Assembly (NCBI GenBank): GCA_031291305.1
Contig: JARLJH010000058.1
Coordinates: 210,116 to 274,115, forward strand
DNA from: Rhodoferax sp.
Lineage (GTDB): Bacteria; Pseudomonadota; Gammaproteobacteria; Burkholderiales; Burkholderiaceae_C
Length of the DNA: 64,000 nt
Direction: 5' to 3'
The stretch's first letter is position 1; each line of letters begins with the position of its first letter. The position numbers were made by a program, and so were the translations under genes. Positions 1-8,253 of this stretch are shown one piece after another. The notes beneath the pieces were generated by a model, which saw only the letters and a list, made by a program, of their open reading frames with translations, did not search any database and was not told where the DNA came from.

Positions 1-739
1 ATGCAATGCGCAGCGCAAAACATTTCTTGCCCAGCAGAGCATTGCCACCGTAGCCCGAACCATAGCTCCAGATTTCACGCGTTTCCGGATAGTGAACAAT
101 GTATTTGTCCGGGTTGCACGGCCAGGTAACGTCTTTCTGACCCGCTTCCAGGGGCGCGCCCACGGAGTGCACGCAGGGCACAAACTCGCCTTCTGCACCC
201 AACACGTCATAGACCGCTTTACCCATGCGTGTCATGATTTTCATGTTGGTCGCCACGTAGGCGCTATCCGAGAGCTCAATGCCGATATGCGCGATCGGAC
301 TGCCCAGTGGACCCATACTGAACGGGATCACGTACATGGTACGGCCCTTCATGCAACCATCAAACAGTGCCTTTTTGCCGTCTTTGCCAGTCTGCAACAG
401 CGCGCGCATGTCGGCGGGTGCCATCCAGTTGTTGGTGGGACCGGCATTTTCCTTCTTTTCACTGCAAATGAAAGTGCGGTCTTCAACCCGCGCCACATCG
501 CTGGGATCGCTACAGGCCAGAAAACTGTTGGGCCGCTTGACCGGGTTGAGCTTCTTGAACGTGCCACAGTCCACCAGTTGCTGGCACAGACGGGCGTATT
601 CCTCTTCTGACCCGTCGCACCAGTAGATGCTGTCGGGCTTTGCCAGAGCGGCAATGTCAGCCACCCAAGAAATAAGACGTTGATTGGTCACATAAGCGGG
701 GGCCTTGTGGGCTGAATCATGCTGCATGGCTTTGTTCAT
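1..739 (-). CDS. pckG: Phosphoenolpyruvate carboxykinase (GTP), N-terminal part
   Basis: Converts oxaloacetate plus GTP to phosphoenolpyruvate plus CO2, the entry step of gluconeogenesis, in the cytoplasm. Only the first 246 codons are inside the window; the gene runs off the left edge, so the GTP-binding motifs are not visible. The visible part reads as the GTP-type family: [11 protein letters not shown] near residue 40, [24 protein letters not shown] and [12 protein letters not shown] at the edge. The ATG at 739 follows a strong ribosome binding site (AGGAGG, four bases before the start). It lies downstream of pyk on the same strand, with 131 bases between them that contain two palindromic repeats. 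Being next to pyk, which works in the opposite direction at the PEP node, suggests coordinated control; that is an inference. Confidence 0.95.
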   Translation of the reverse strand, partial: MNKAMQHDSAHKAPAYVTNQRLISWVADIAALAKPDSIYWCDGSEEEYARLCQQLVDCGTFKKLNPVKRPNSFLACSDPSDVARVEDRTFICSEKKENAGPTNNWMAPADMRALLQTGKDGKKALFDGCMKGRTMYVIPFSMGPLGSPIAHIGIELSDSAYVATNMKIMTRMGKAVYDVLGAEGEFVPCVHSVGAPLEAGQKDVTWPCNPDKYIVHYPETREIWSYGSGYGGNALLGKKCFALRIA

Positions 740-761
740 TGAACCTCCTGGTTAAACCGTT

Positions 762-778
762 CGTACGCAAAAAGTACG
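762..778. repeat. Short inverted repeat in the pckG leader
   Basis: CGTAC and GTACG arms flank a seven-base A-rich loop, 23 bases upstream of the pckG start codon. It could be an operator half or a leader hairpin. Only the symmetry supports it. Confidence 0.3.
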
Positions 779-824
779 TGGTATTGTGACAAAGCCTTGC
801 TGCATAAAACCTGTCCTAGCTCAA

Positions 825-870
825 GAAACAGCGTTTCAATCCTCCCAACCCATTGAAACAACGTTTCAAT
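825..870. promoter_or_regulatory. Two palindromic boxes 30 bp apart between pyk and pckG
   Basis: GAAACAGCGTTTCAAT (825-840) and GAAACAACGTTTCAAT (855-870) are near-identical and start exactly 30 bases apart, about three helical turns. Each is an inverted repeat: the second reads TTGAAAC-AAC-GTTTCAA, a perfect 7-base-arm palindrome. They sit directly after the pyk stop and 86-131 bases before the pckG start. Spacing and symmetry fit a dimeric repressor or activator binding both sites on one face of the helix. The regulator is not identifiable from the sequence. Confidence 0.6.
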
Positions 871-2301
871 CTACTCAACTTGACAGATTTTGAGCATATT
901 GGCACCGCCCGGCGCGCCCATGGGTTCACCACAAGTGATGACGTATACATCACCTGTTGACACAATATTGAGCACTTTCAAGTCGCGTTCGGCCTGAGCC
1001 AAAGCGGTATCGCGATCCATGCTGGCATCAATCAACAGCGGACGAACATTACGGTAGAGGGTCATCTTGCGCTGTGTGGCAATGTTGGAGGTCATTGCAT
1101 AGATGGGTACACGAATCAGGTGGCGGCTCATCCAGCGCGCCGACGAACCGCTTTCCGTCAAGGCCACAATCGCTTTGGCACCGAGGTGGTGGGCGGTGAA
1201 TAACGCCCCCATTGAGACCGCGTAAGCGATTTTGGTGAACACCTTGCCAGTGAAATCGGCTTCCAGCTTAAAGGATTCCCCCCCCTCGGCGGCATGGCAT
1301 ATCTTGGCCATCTCGATCACCGTCTCCAGCGGGTACTTCCCTGCCGCCGTCTCGGCTGAAAGCATTACCGCATCGGTGCCATCGAGTACGGCGTTGGCCA
1401 CATCGCTAACCTCGGCACGCGTGGGCACCGGGTTGGTGATCATCGACTCCATCATTTGCGTGGCGGTAATCACCACTCGTTCATGCTCGCGTGCCAGTTT
1501 GATCATGTGCTTTTGCAGTGCAGGAACCACCGCATTGCCCACTTCAACGGCCAAGTCGCCACGTGCCACCATGATGCCGTCACTGGCCAGCAAGATTTCT
1601 TCCAGGTGCGGAATGGCCTCGGCGCGCTCAATCTTGGCTATCAGCCCCGGTTTGTGTCCGCCATCGGCTGCCACATTGCACAACTGGCGTGCCATTTCCA
1701 TGTCCGTAGCATTTTTAGGGAAACTCACGGCCACAAAATCTGCCTTGAAACTCATGGCGGTACGGATATCCTCCATGTCCTTGGCAGTCAGGGCTGGCGC
1801 ACTCAGGCCACCGCCCTGCTTGTTGATGCCCTTGTTGTTGGACAACTCGCCACCGAGCTTGACGGTGGTGTGAATCGCCGATCCCTTGACCGCATCCACG
1901 GTGATGACAATCAAGCCGTCATTGAGCAACAACACATCGCCCACCTTGACTTCCTGCGGCAACGTTTTGTAGTCCAGACCAACACCGTTGACATCACCCA
2001 AATCGACGCGGGCCGCATCCAGCACAAACGATTGACCGGGCTCCAGAAACACTTTGCCATCAGCAAACTTGCCCACACGAATCTTGGGGCCTTGTAAGTC
2101 GGCCATGATGCCCACCTCGCGCCCAGCACGCTTGGCAGCTTCTCGCACCAGCTGCGCGCGGTTGATGTGATCCTGGGCAGTTCCGTGGCTGAAATTGAGC
2201 CGCACCACGTTCACTCCAGCGCGAATCATCTGCTCCAGAAGCTGGGGATCACTGGAGGCTGGGCCAAGGGTTGCAACAATTTTGGTAGCGCGACGCGACA
2301 T
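871..2301 (-). CDS. pyk: Pyruvate kinase
   Basis: Transfers phosphate from phosphoenolpyruvate to ADP, giving pyruvate and ATP, the last step of glycolysis. The protein is 476 residues, the normal size for bacterial type II enzymes. The start MSRRATKIVATLGPASSDP, the active-site stretch KIERAEAIPHLEEIL with the catalytic lysine, GIMVARGDLAVEVG, and TATQMMESM ... PTRAEVSDVANAVLDGTD are all intact. The C-terminal domain is complete, ending in GGANMLKICQVE. The next gene on the same strand is pckG, and the boxes at 825-870 start right after its stop. Confidence 0.98.
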   Translation of the reverse strand: MSRRATKIVATLGPASSDPQLLEQMIRAGVNVVRLNFSHGTAQDHINRAQLVREAAKRAGREVGIMADLQGPKIRVGKFADGKVFLEPGQSFVLDAARVDLGDVNGVGLDYKTLPQEVKVGDVLLLNDGLIVITVDAVKGSAIHTTVKLGGELSNNKGINKQGGGLSAPALTAKDMEDIRTAMSFKADFVAVSFPKNATDMEMARQLCNVAADGGHKPGLIAKIERAEAIPHLEEILLASDGIMVARGDLAVEVGNAVVPALQKHMIKLAREHERVVITATQMMESMITNPVPTRAEVSDVANAVLDGTDAVMLSAETAAGKYPLETVIEMAKICHAAEGGESFKLEADFTGKVFTKIAYAVSMGALFTAHHLGAKAIVALTESGSSARWMSRHLIRVPIYAMTSNIATQRKMTLYRNVRPLLIDASMDRDTALAQAERDLKVLNIVSTGDVYVITCGEPMGAPGGANMLKICQVE

Positions 2302-2415
2302 GTAGGTAACTCCGTGTAATTTTGTTCCATGATTTTCCCACGGATACGGTTACAAGGGTGCAACAAGCCGTTACCGGCAGGCACCAGCCTCAATCAACAA
2401 CGCCCAGGTCGGTAT

Positions 2416-3942
2416 TTAAACGTTGAGCCATTGTGGGTTGAGATAGCAGCCACAACCCAGCAGATGCTGCTCGTCCAGCGGCACCACATAAGAGGTTTTG
2501 GCCTGGGTTTCACGCGTGACCGGATTGGTGATCACATAGTTGACCCATCCACCCTGCTCCCGGTCACACACATCCCAAGCATCGGCCACCAATTTGTCCG
2601 CGTCCAGCCCAGGAATCACGCGAAGGTCGGTATTGTCTTTCTCTGGCAGAGCTCCGTGCACTTGGTAGATACCAGCTCGGTCAAAGATGAAGATATACAT
2701 GTCCCGGTCAATGAATGACTGGCTGCGATCATGAAAGTCTCGCACCGCCTGCTCATAGCCAACACGGCGCAGGTGCCCCATGGCATCAAACACGAGTTGA
2801 CGAGCCTGGTCTGCCGTGCCTTGACGCAAACTGATGTCGCCTACTGAAGTCTCCAGCGTGGAGGCCTGGTTGATCAGGCGATCAGAGTTTTCTCCCGCGC
2901 GGCTGACCAATGCAGAGTTTTCCTGGGTCAGGATGTCGAGGTCACCCACGGCATGTACCACTTCCTCCAGCGCTGCGCTTTGCGAGGCGCTGCCTTCGGC
3001 CATGACGTTGACATTGGTAGCAATCTCTCCAATGCCGGAAATCAGGCTCTCCATGGTCGCGTTGATTTGCTTGATGCCATGCACAGTTTCGCCCACGCGG
3101 CTCGATGACTCAGCAATCAGGTCACGGATTTCGGCTGCTGCACCTTGGCTGCGCTTGGCCAAGTTACGCACTTCAGCAGCAACCACCGCAAAACCCCTGC
3201 CTTGCTCGCCAGCACGCGCCGCCTCTACCGCAGCATTTAGGGCCAGGAGATTGGTCTGAAACGCAATGCCGTCAATCACACCGATGATTTCCGACATGCG
3301 CTTGGAAGTGATTTCCAACGGGCCCATGCTTTGCATGGCTTCGTTCATCATCTTGCCAGCATTGTCGGCCTCCTTGTGCAGGTTGCTGGTCATCATGCTG
3401 ACTTCACGAGCCGCCTGCGCATTTCGCGCCACAGTTTCGCTGACATGCTTGACATGCACCGAGGTCTGCTGCAGATGCTGACCCTGCGCCTCAGCGCGCT
3501 CCGCCAGACCACGGGTGTCATCCACCAGCTTTTTGCCGGTGTCACCCAACAGCACCGCCGCCGTACGAATGTTTGCCACCATGCTTGACATATTGGTAAC
3601 CATCAGTTCCAGATGACTGCCAAAACTCCCTTGGGCCCGCTCACCGCTTGACACTTGCTGCGCCAGATTGCCGTGGGACACCTCAGTCATTGCGTGATCC
3701 ATGCGTTCACGTTCATCACGCGTGATGCTGAAGTAGGCCAACTGGAAATACAGCCAGACTGACAGACCACCTCCAGCAATCAGCACAAAAACTGCACCTT
3801 CCTGCTCAAGGGGCACCGCCTGCGTCAACGCCAAGAACGCCATGACCAGCAGCACCGAGATAATCGGAAATGGCAACAGCCAGAAACGCATTCGACCTGA
3901 TAGTGGCCGAAGCAGAGCGATGGCGGGCGACAGAAGGTTCAT
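2416..3942 (-). CDS. Methyl-accepting chemotaxis protein with C-terminal Cache-like domain
   Basis: A 508-residue chemoreceptor-type signalling protein. Two hydrophobic segments lie near residues 20-40 and 49-70 with almost no periplasmic loop. A short HAMP-like helix follows, then the methyl-accepting coiled coil with the hairpin tip ([20 protein letters not shown] near 235-255). The unusual part is residues about 375-503: [17 protein letters not shown] ... [19 protein letters not shown] ... LLGCGCY matches the pattern of a single Cache_2 sensor domain. Cache domains are normally periplasmic at the N-terminus; here the domain follows the signalling hairpin and should be cytoplasmic. It is 36 bases downstream of a CheY-like gene and an Hpt gene, so the three probably form a signalling unit. 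The ligand is unknown. Confidence 0.9.
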   Translation of the reverse strand: MNLLSPAIALLRPLSGRMRFWLLPFPIISVLLVMAFLALTQAVPLEQEGAVFVLIAGGGLSVWLYFQLAYFSITRDERERMDHAMTEVSHGNLAQQVSSGERAQGSFGSHLELMVTNMSSMVANIRTAAVLLGDTGKKLVDDTRGLAERAEAQGQHLQQTSVHVKHVSETVARNAQAAREVSMMTSNLHKEADNAGKMMNEAMQSMGPLEITSKRMSEIIGVIDGIAFQTNLLALNAAVEAARAGEQGRGFAVVAAEVRNLAKRSQGAAAEIRDLIAESSSRVGETVHGIKQINATMESLISGIGEIATNVNVMAEGSASQSAALEEVVHAVGDLDILTQENSALVSRAGENSDRLINQASTLETSVGDISLRQGTADQARQLVFDAMGHLRRVGYEQAVRDFHDRSQSFIDRDMYIFIFDRAGIYQVHGALPEKDNTDLRVIPGLDADKLVADAWDVCDREQGGWVNYVITNPVTRETQAKTSYVVPLDEQHLLGCGCYLNPQWLNV

Positions 3943-3978
3943 GGTGGAGTCTTCCTGATCGGCAAGGAAAGGACAGTT

Positions 3979-4362
3979 TTACTTCAGGGCTTGTTCCAGT
4001 TTAGTCTGGAGGATTTCAGGTCGTGGTGGCTTGACGAGGTAACCATACGTGCCTAGCGGCAAAGCCTGCTCCAGCGTCTCGGTGCTGGCGTCGGCACTCA
4101 TAAAAATCACCTTCATGTTTTTCACCAGCGGGTTGGCATGCTTGCGAAGTTGCTGCACAAATTCAATGCCATTCATGGGCTGCATGTGAATATCGGTGAG
4201 TACCAAATCTGGCCTGAAGCTAATCATAGTGCGCAAGGCACTCGCACCATCTGCAGCAATTTCGATGGCCTGAATACCGATACGACGCAAGCTGTTCACG
4301 ACAAAGGTGCGCATCACCTCGTCATCGTCAACGACCAGAATGCGAGCAAGGGACACTTTCAT
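3979..4362 (-). CDS. CheY-like single-domain response regulator
   Basis: A 127-residue receiver domain with no output domain. The acidic pocket (D12-D13-D14), phospho-acceptor D57 in LVLTDIHM, switch serine S89 in VIFMSADAS and lysine K111 in YLVKPPRP are all present, so it should be phosphorylatable. It lies between an Hpt gene upstream and an MCP downstream on the same strand. A likely role is to carry phosphate between a histidine kinase elsewhere in the genome, the Hpt protein and an output; no kinase gene is nearby. Confidence 0.92.
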   Translation of the reverse strand: MKVSLARILVVDDDEVMRTFVVNSLRRIGIQAIEIAADGASALRTMISFRPDLVLTDIHMQPMNGIEFVQQLRKHANPLVKNMKVIFMSADASTETLEQALPLGTYGYLVKPPRPEILQTKLEQALK

Positions 4363-4484
4363 TGTTTTGACTTCTTAATTAGACAGACAAGTCGATCAGA
4401 TCAGTCCAGGTAGACGCTGTTAGCGCATATGTTTCGAATTGATACTAGCAGCATGCACCCAGACAAAGGGGCCAAGGAAGCAGT

Positions 4485-4856
4485 TTATTGACCTGAACTC
4501 AAGAAAAGCTGTATTTCCGCGAGCAACCCGTGCAGTTCAGGCTCGAGTTGCCGATAGAGAGCCTGCACCACCGCAGCCGACTCGGTCTTGCTGAGTTTTT
4601 CTACGGCAACGACCCGCTCAATCAAGGCATCACGTCCAAAGATGGGCATGTAGCCCTTGATGGCGTGCAGCAGCCTGTTGGCACTAACGACATCACCGGC
4701 TTGCAGCGCAGCATCAATGCTCGGCACATCTGCTGACATGCTGGCCACCACGGCAGCGAGAATTTTTCGCAAGGCTGCCTCGGAGCCCATCATGCCCACA
4801 CCACGTTCGACATCTAGATACATAAAAACTTGCGTCCCAACGACTTGGCTATTCAT
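4485..4856 (-). CDS. Histidine phosphotransfer (Hpt) domain protein
   Basis: A 123-residue all-helical protein with the Hpt signature HAIKGYMPIFG; H64 would be the phosphorylated histidine, with K67 and G68 in the usual places. The first 20 residues precede the helical bundle. It is the first gene of the apparent Hpt-receiver-MCP set and is separated from the receiver gene by about 120 bases, so it may have a separate promoter. The partner kinase is not in the window. Confidence 0.82.
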   Translation of the reverse strand: MNSQVVGTQVFMYLDVERGVGMMGSEAALRKILAAVVASMSADVPSIDAALQAGDVVSANRLLHAIKGYMPIFGRDALIERVVAVEKLSKTESAAVVQALYRQLEPELHGLLAEIQLFLSSGQ

Positions 4857-4987
4857 GGCTCAAACCCTTTACCTACAAAAAAACACCACCACCAAGGGTG
4901 GCCGATACTGCATTAATAGGAAGATGAACGGGCAACGGCAATTCTAGAACCCCACCCTGTTGCAACTAAGTCAGGCTTCCAACGCGT

Positions 4988-5406
4988 CTACCAACCCAAG
5001 CCAAGATGCAGTGGCAGGTAGATCGCCATTCCCTCCACAATCGTCCCCAACACCGCCTGACGCTGTGCCCACCGCGACAACTGCCAGGGTTTGCCGGAAA
5101 TAAAAAACAGCGTACGCGTCAACACTGTGATCACGGTCAAGCCGAGGTCACCTGCACCGTTCCGACATCAGTTTCAGCACTGATGAAGAAGCATCCGACG
5201 GACTGTCGCATACCCAGCGCAGCTGGGAACTTCCGGCAAAAACGATGACGCCCATCAGCAGTGCCTCGAAAGTGCTCAAACCTGAGTTCATCATGACCAC
5301 GCCAGTCATCAAACCCCAAAGCGGCCAGGCCGGGTGCGGCGCCCAACGCGTCCATCGTCCTGGCCCGAAACTCCGGGTGGCGATAGGCGCAAGGATTGAA
5401 ACGCAC
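4988..5406 (-). pseudogene. Relic of azlC-azlD branched-chain amino acid exporter genes
   Basis: Reading leftwards from just after fmt, the frame starting at 5406 gives MRFNPCAYRHPEFRAR ... LGAAPGLAA, an AzlC-type N-terminus. A single extra T in the run at about 5318-5325 shifts the frame; the sense then continues as WGLMTGVVMMNSGL and LLMGVIVFAGSSQL, the conserved AzlC start. The rest of azlC is missing. From about 5150 another frame gives GLTVITVLTRTLFFISGKPW, an AzlD-type N-terminus, joined after RWAQRQ to a short AzlD-like tail ending HLGLGW and a stop at 4988. So both genes survive as fragments with internal deletions. Intact AzlC is about 240 residues and AzlD about 105. Family assignment is from recognised motifs, not a search. 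Confidence 0.75.
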
Positions 5407-5409
5407 CGA

Positions 5410-6369
5410 CTAACCCAGCTTGGTGCCAGGCTGTACCTCAGAACCGCGCAGAAAGTCCGCCACCGCCAGTCGTTTACCACCGGGGCGCTGCAACTCGGTC
5501 AGGTTAACTACAGAATCCATAGCTACTACTACAATACCTGTCTGGGCTACAGCCACTATTTGTCCACAAGTTAGACCCGCAGGCGGTGTTCCGTGCCCCA
5601 CACTGGCTGCCCACACCTTGAGCGACTCACCACCCAGCACCGTATTGGCACCCGGAAATGGATTGAAAGCCCGCACCCGACGGGTGATGGTGGTGGCTGT
5701 TTGCGCCCAATCAATGGCCGCTTCGACCTTGTCAACTTTGGCGGCGTAGGTCACGCCTTCGGCGGGCTGAGGTATCGGCTTGAGCTTGCCCTGCTGCATC
5801 TGCTGCAGTACCTGCACCATGAGTGAACCGCCAAGATCAGCCAGCTTGTCATGCAGGCTTCCTGTAGTGTCACTATCCAGAATGGGCAGCGCTTGAGCCA
5901 GCAGCATGTCACCGGTATCGAGTCCGGCATCCATCTGCATGATGGTGATGCCGGTTTGCGGGTCACCCGCTTCAACGGCCCGGTGGATGGGAGCAGCACC
6001 CCGCCAGCGCGGCAACAGCGACCCGTGAATATTGAAACAGCCTTGCAGTGGCAGGTCCAGCACCCATTGCGGCAAGATCAGCCCATAGGCAGCCACCACC
6101 ATGGCATCGGCCTGTGCCGCCTGCAGCGCAGTCCGTGCCGCCAGCGCGTCTTCGGGATACTTGCCGTCCAGCCGCAGGCTGCGCGGCTGCACCACGGTGA
6201 TGCCATGTTGCTGTGCGAGCTGTTTGACCGGAGAAGCGTGCAATTTGAGGCCGCGCCCGGCAGGCCGGTCTGGCTGCGTCAATACCAAGACAACCTCATG
6301 CCCGGCAGCCAGCAACTGTGACAGGGCAACCGCTGCGAATTCGGGCGTACCCGCAAATACCAGCTTCAA
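5410..6369 (-). CDS. fmt: Methionyl-tRNA formyltransferase
   Basis: Formylates the amino group of Met-tRNAfMet using 10-formyltetrahydrofolate so that translation can start. The 319-residue protein has the N-terminal [13 protein letters not shown], the folate-site region [15 protein letters not shown] with the SLLP motif, and the C-terminal tRNA-binding domain with [12 protein letters not shown]. Its ATG overlaps the stop of def (ATGA), giving translational coupling with the enzyme that removes the formyl group. A repeat-like segment lies in the C-terminal domain at 5514-5562 without changing the expected length. Confidence 0.97.
   Translation of the reverse strand: MKLVFAGTPEFAAVALSQLLAAGHEVVLVLTQPDRPAGRGLKLHASPVKQLAQQHGITVVQPRSLRLDGKYPEDALAARTALQAAQADAMVVAAYGLILPQWVLDLPLQGCFNIHGSLLPRWRGAAPIHRAVEAGDPQTGITIMQMDAGLDTGDMLLAQALPILDSDTTGSLHDKLADLGGSLMVQVLQQMQQGKLKPIPQPAEGVTYAAKVDKVEAAIDWAQTATTITRRVRAFNPFPGANTVLGGESLKVWAASVGHGTPPAGLTCGQIVAVAQTGIVVVAMDSVVNLTELQRPGGKRLAVADFLRGSEVQPGTKLG
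5514..5562 (-). repeat. Possible copy of the dispersed repeat inside fmt
   Basis: On the minus strand the segment reads TGGCTGTAGCCCAGACAGG ... GTAGCTATGG, resembling the repeat unit TTGGCTTCCAGCCCAGATA ... ACAGCTATTC seen at 48455-48509. It encodes [13 protein letters not shown] in the same frame as other same-direction copies. The protein keeps the usual family length here, so it may be an old or partial copy, or chance similarity. Confidence 0.4.
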
Positions 6370-6887
6370 ACCTTGTTGGCAACGCGACCTTCGCGCTGCG
6401 CTTTCTGCAGTTTGCTCTTGATACGATTGCGCTTAAGCGGCGACAGGTATTCCACGAACACTTTACCCATCAGGTGATCCATTTCATGTTGAATACATAC
6501 TGACAACAAGCCCTCGGCCTCGATCAGGCGTGCCTTGCCGTCGCGGTCAAGCGCTTCAACTTTGATGGTGTCGTGGCGCTGCACGCCGTCATAAATGCCC
6601 GGCACAGACAGACAGCCCTCTTCATTAAGATGCTTTTCTGGACTAGTCCAAAGCATCTTGGGGTTAATCAGCACCAGCGGATCGTCACGGCCCTCGGAGA
6701 TATCCATGACAATCAGGCGTTCGTGCACATCAATCTGGGTCGCCGCCAGGCCCACCCCGTTGGCTTCGTACATGGTTTCCAGCATGTCAGCGATCAGGGT
6801 CTGGATGCGTTCGTCAACCACCGTCACGGGTTTGGCCACCGTGTGCAGTCGGGTGTCGGGATAGCGAATAATTGAGAGTAATGCCAT
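6366..6887 (-). CDS. def: Peptide deformylase
   Basis: Removes the N-formyl group from new proteins. The 173-residue protein has all three metal-site motifs: [18 protein letters not shown] (cysteine ligand) and [12 protein letters not shown] (HExxH). The stop overlaps the start of fmt by four bases, so the two genes are co-translated. The next gene on the other side is divergent, and the 130-base gap at 6888-7017 must hold promoters in both directions. Confidence 0.97.
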   Translation of the reverse strand: MALLSIIRYPDTRLHTVAKPVTVVDERIQTLIADMLETMYEANGVGLAATQIDVHERLIVMDISEGRDDPLVLINPKMLWTSPEKHLNEEGCLSVPGIYDGVQRHDTIKVEALDRDGKARLIEAEGLLSVCIQHEMDHLMGKVFVEYLSPLKRNRIKSKLQKAQREGRVANKV

Positions 6888-7017
6888 AGTCAGTGTTCAG
6901 AGATGTCGCTATTTTCGCTATTTTTTTGGCTGGCCACACATTCACCGAGCGAGAATCGTTGTCCAATCAAGGGCTTGGGCGCAAAATCTCACGCGACACA
7001 ATAGGGTAAGAAACACG

Positions 7018-8226
7018 ATGTCTAAATTTTTTCTTCAGGCAACTCTCCCCCCACTGGCTTGCGCCGCGCTGGCGTGTGGCTTGTTGGCCAGCGGGATTGC
7101 CCATGCGCAGAAATACCCCATCACTGCCCAACAACGAGCCACCGCCGAGCAGGTGGCTCAGAGCGGAGTGGCACTGAGCGAACTCAGAGCTGATGCACCG
7201 TCGCGCTACACCATCAAACGCGGCGACACGCTGTGGGCGATTTCCGGGATGTATTTGAAATCACCGTGGCGCTGGCCTGAGTTGTGGGGCATGAACCTGG
7301 CTGAAATCAAAAACCCGCATTTGATTTACCCAGGGCAAACACTGTATCTGGACACCTCCAGCGGGCGGGCACGGCTGACCCTGCAGCCAGGTGGCGAGGA
7401 GATTCCCACTGTCAGAATGTCACCACGCACACGAAGTGAGGCCCTACCGGATGACGCGCTGCCAACTCTAAAAAATCAGTGGATCGAACCATTCCTGTCA
7501 GAAGCCATCGTGTTGGACGAGCAGGGACTCAAGGATGCGCCACGCATCGTGGCCACGCTGGACGACAGGGTTCTGCTCACCCGTGGAGATCGTGCTTACG
7601 CACGCAGCAATTCATCTGAAGAGTTGATCGATGACCCGCACCAGAAACAGAAGACTTACCGTGTTTTTCGCGATGCGACGCCCTTAAAAGATCCTTTGAC
7701 GGGTGATGTACTCGGATACGAGGCGCAATTCGTGGGCAAGGCCACGCTCGCTCGTAGCGAAACCACCCAACCAACGACCAACAAGGATGGCAGCACCGAG
7801 CAAAGCATCGTGCCAGCCACGATAGACATCATATTGGCCAAAGAGGAAATGCGGGTGGGCGACCGGCTGGTCCTCGAGCCGACACAGCAGCTACGAAGCT
7901 ATGTACCGCACGCGCCTAGCAACTCTGTCGATGCGCGCATCGTCTCTATTTACGGCAGCGCTGTTATCAATGCAGCCCAAAATCAGGTCGTTGTTATCAA
8001 CCGTGGTAAACGAGATGGCATGGAGGTTGGCGACGTATTAGCCATCATGAAAGCTGGAAAACAAATGGTCGATAAAACCGACACTCAATTGCCATCCATA
8101 AAGCTTCCCGATGAGCGCAACGGCTTGCTAATGGTGTTCAGCACTTTCGAAAAATTGTCTTATGGTTTGGTCCTGGACATCACCAGCGGTGTCCAGGTGG
8201 GTGATCATTTGATCAACCCGCAATAA
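7018..8226 (+). CDS. Exported LysM-domain protein
   Basis: A 402-residue protein with a signal peptide (hydrophobic core PLACAALACGLLASG, cleavage probably after AHA near residue 30) and one LysM peptidoglycan-binding domain at about 64-112 (YTIKRGDTLWAISGMYL ... NPHLIYPGQTLYL). The remaining 290 residues have no motif I can name. A gene of this kind commonly sits between def/fmt and dprA in Burkholderiales. It probably acts at the cell wall in the periplasm; its exact role is unknown. It ends 27 bases before dprA and is probably co-transcribed with it. Confidence 0.88.
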   Translation: MSKFFLQATLPPLACAALACGLLASGIAHAQKYPITAQQRATAEQVAQSGVALSELRADAPSRYTIKRGDTLWAISGMYLKSPWRWPELWGMNLAEIKNPHLIYPGQTLYLDTSSGRARLTLQPGGEEIPTVRMSPRTRSEALPDDALPTLKNQWIEPFLSEAIVLDEQGLKDAPRIVATLDDRVLLTRGDRAYARSNSSEELIDDPHQKQKTYRVFRDATPLKDPLTGDVLGYEAQFVGKATLARSETTQPTTNKDGSTEQSIVPATIDIILAKEEMRVGDRLVLEPTQQLRSYVPHAPSNSVDARIVSIYGSAVINAAQNQVVVINRGKRDGMEVGDVLAIMKAGKQMVDKTDTQLPSIKLPDERNGLLMVFSTFEKLSYGLVLDITSGVQVGDHLINPQ

Positions 8227-8253
8227 GACACCCTCATTCCGCCCTCACATTTA

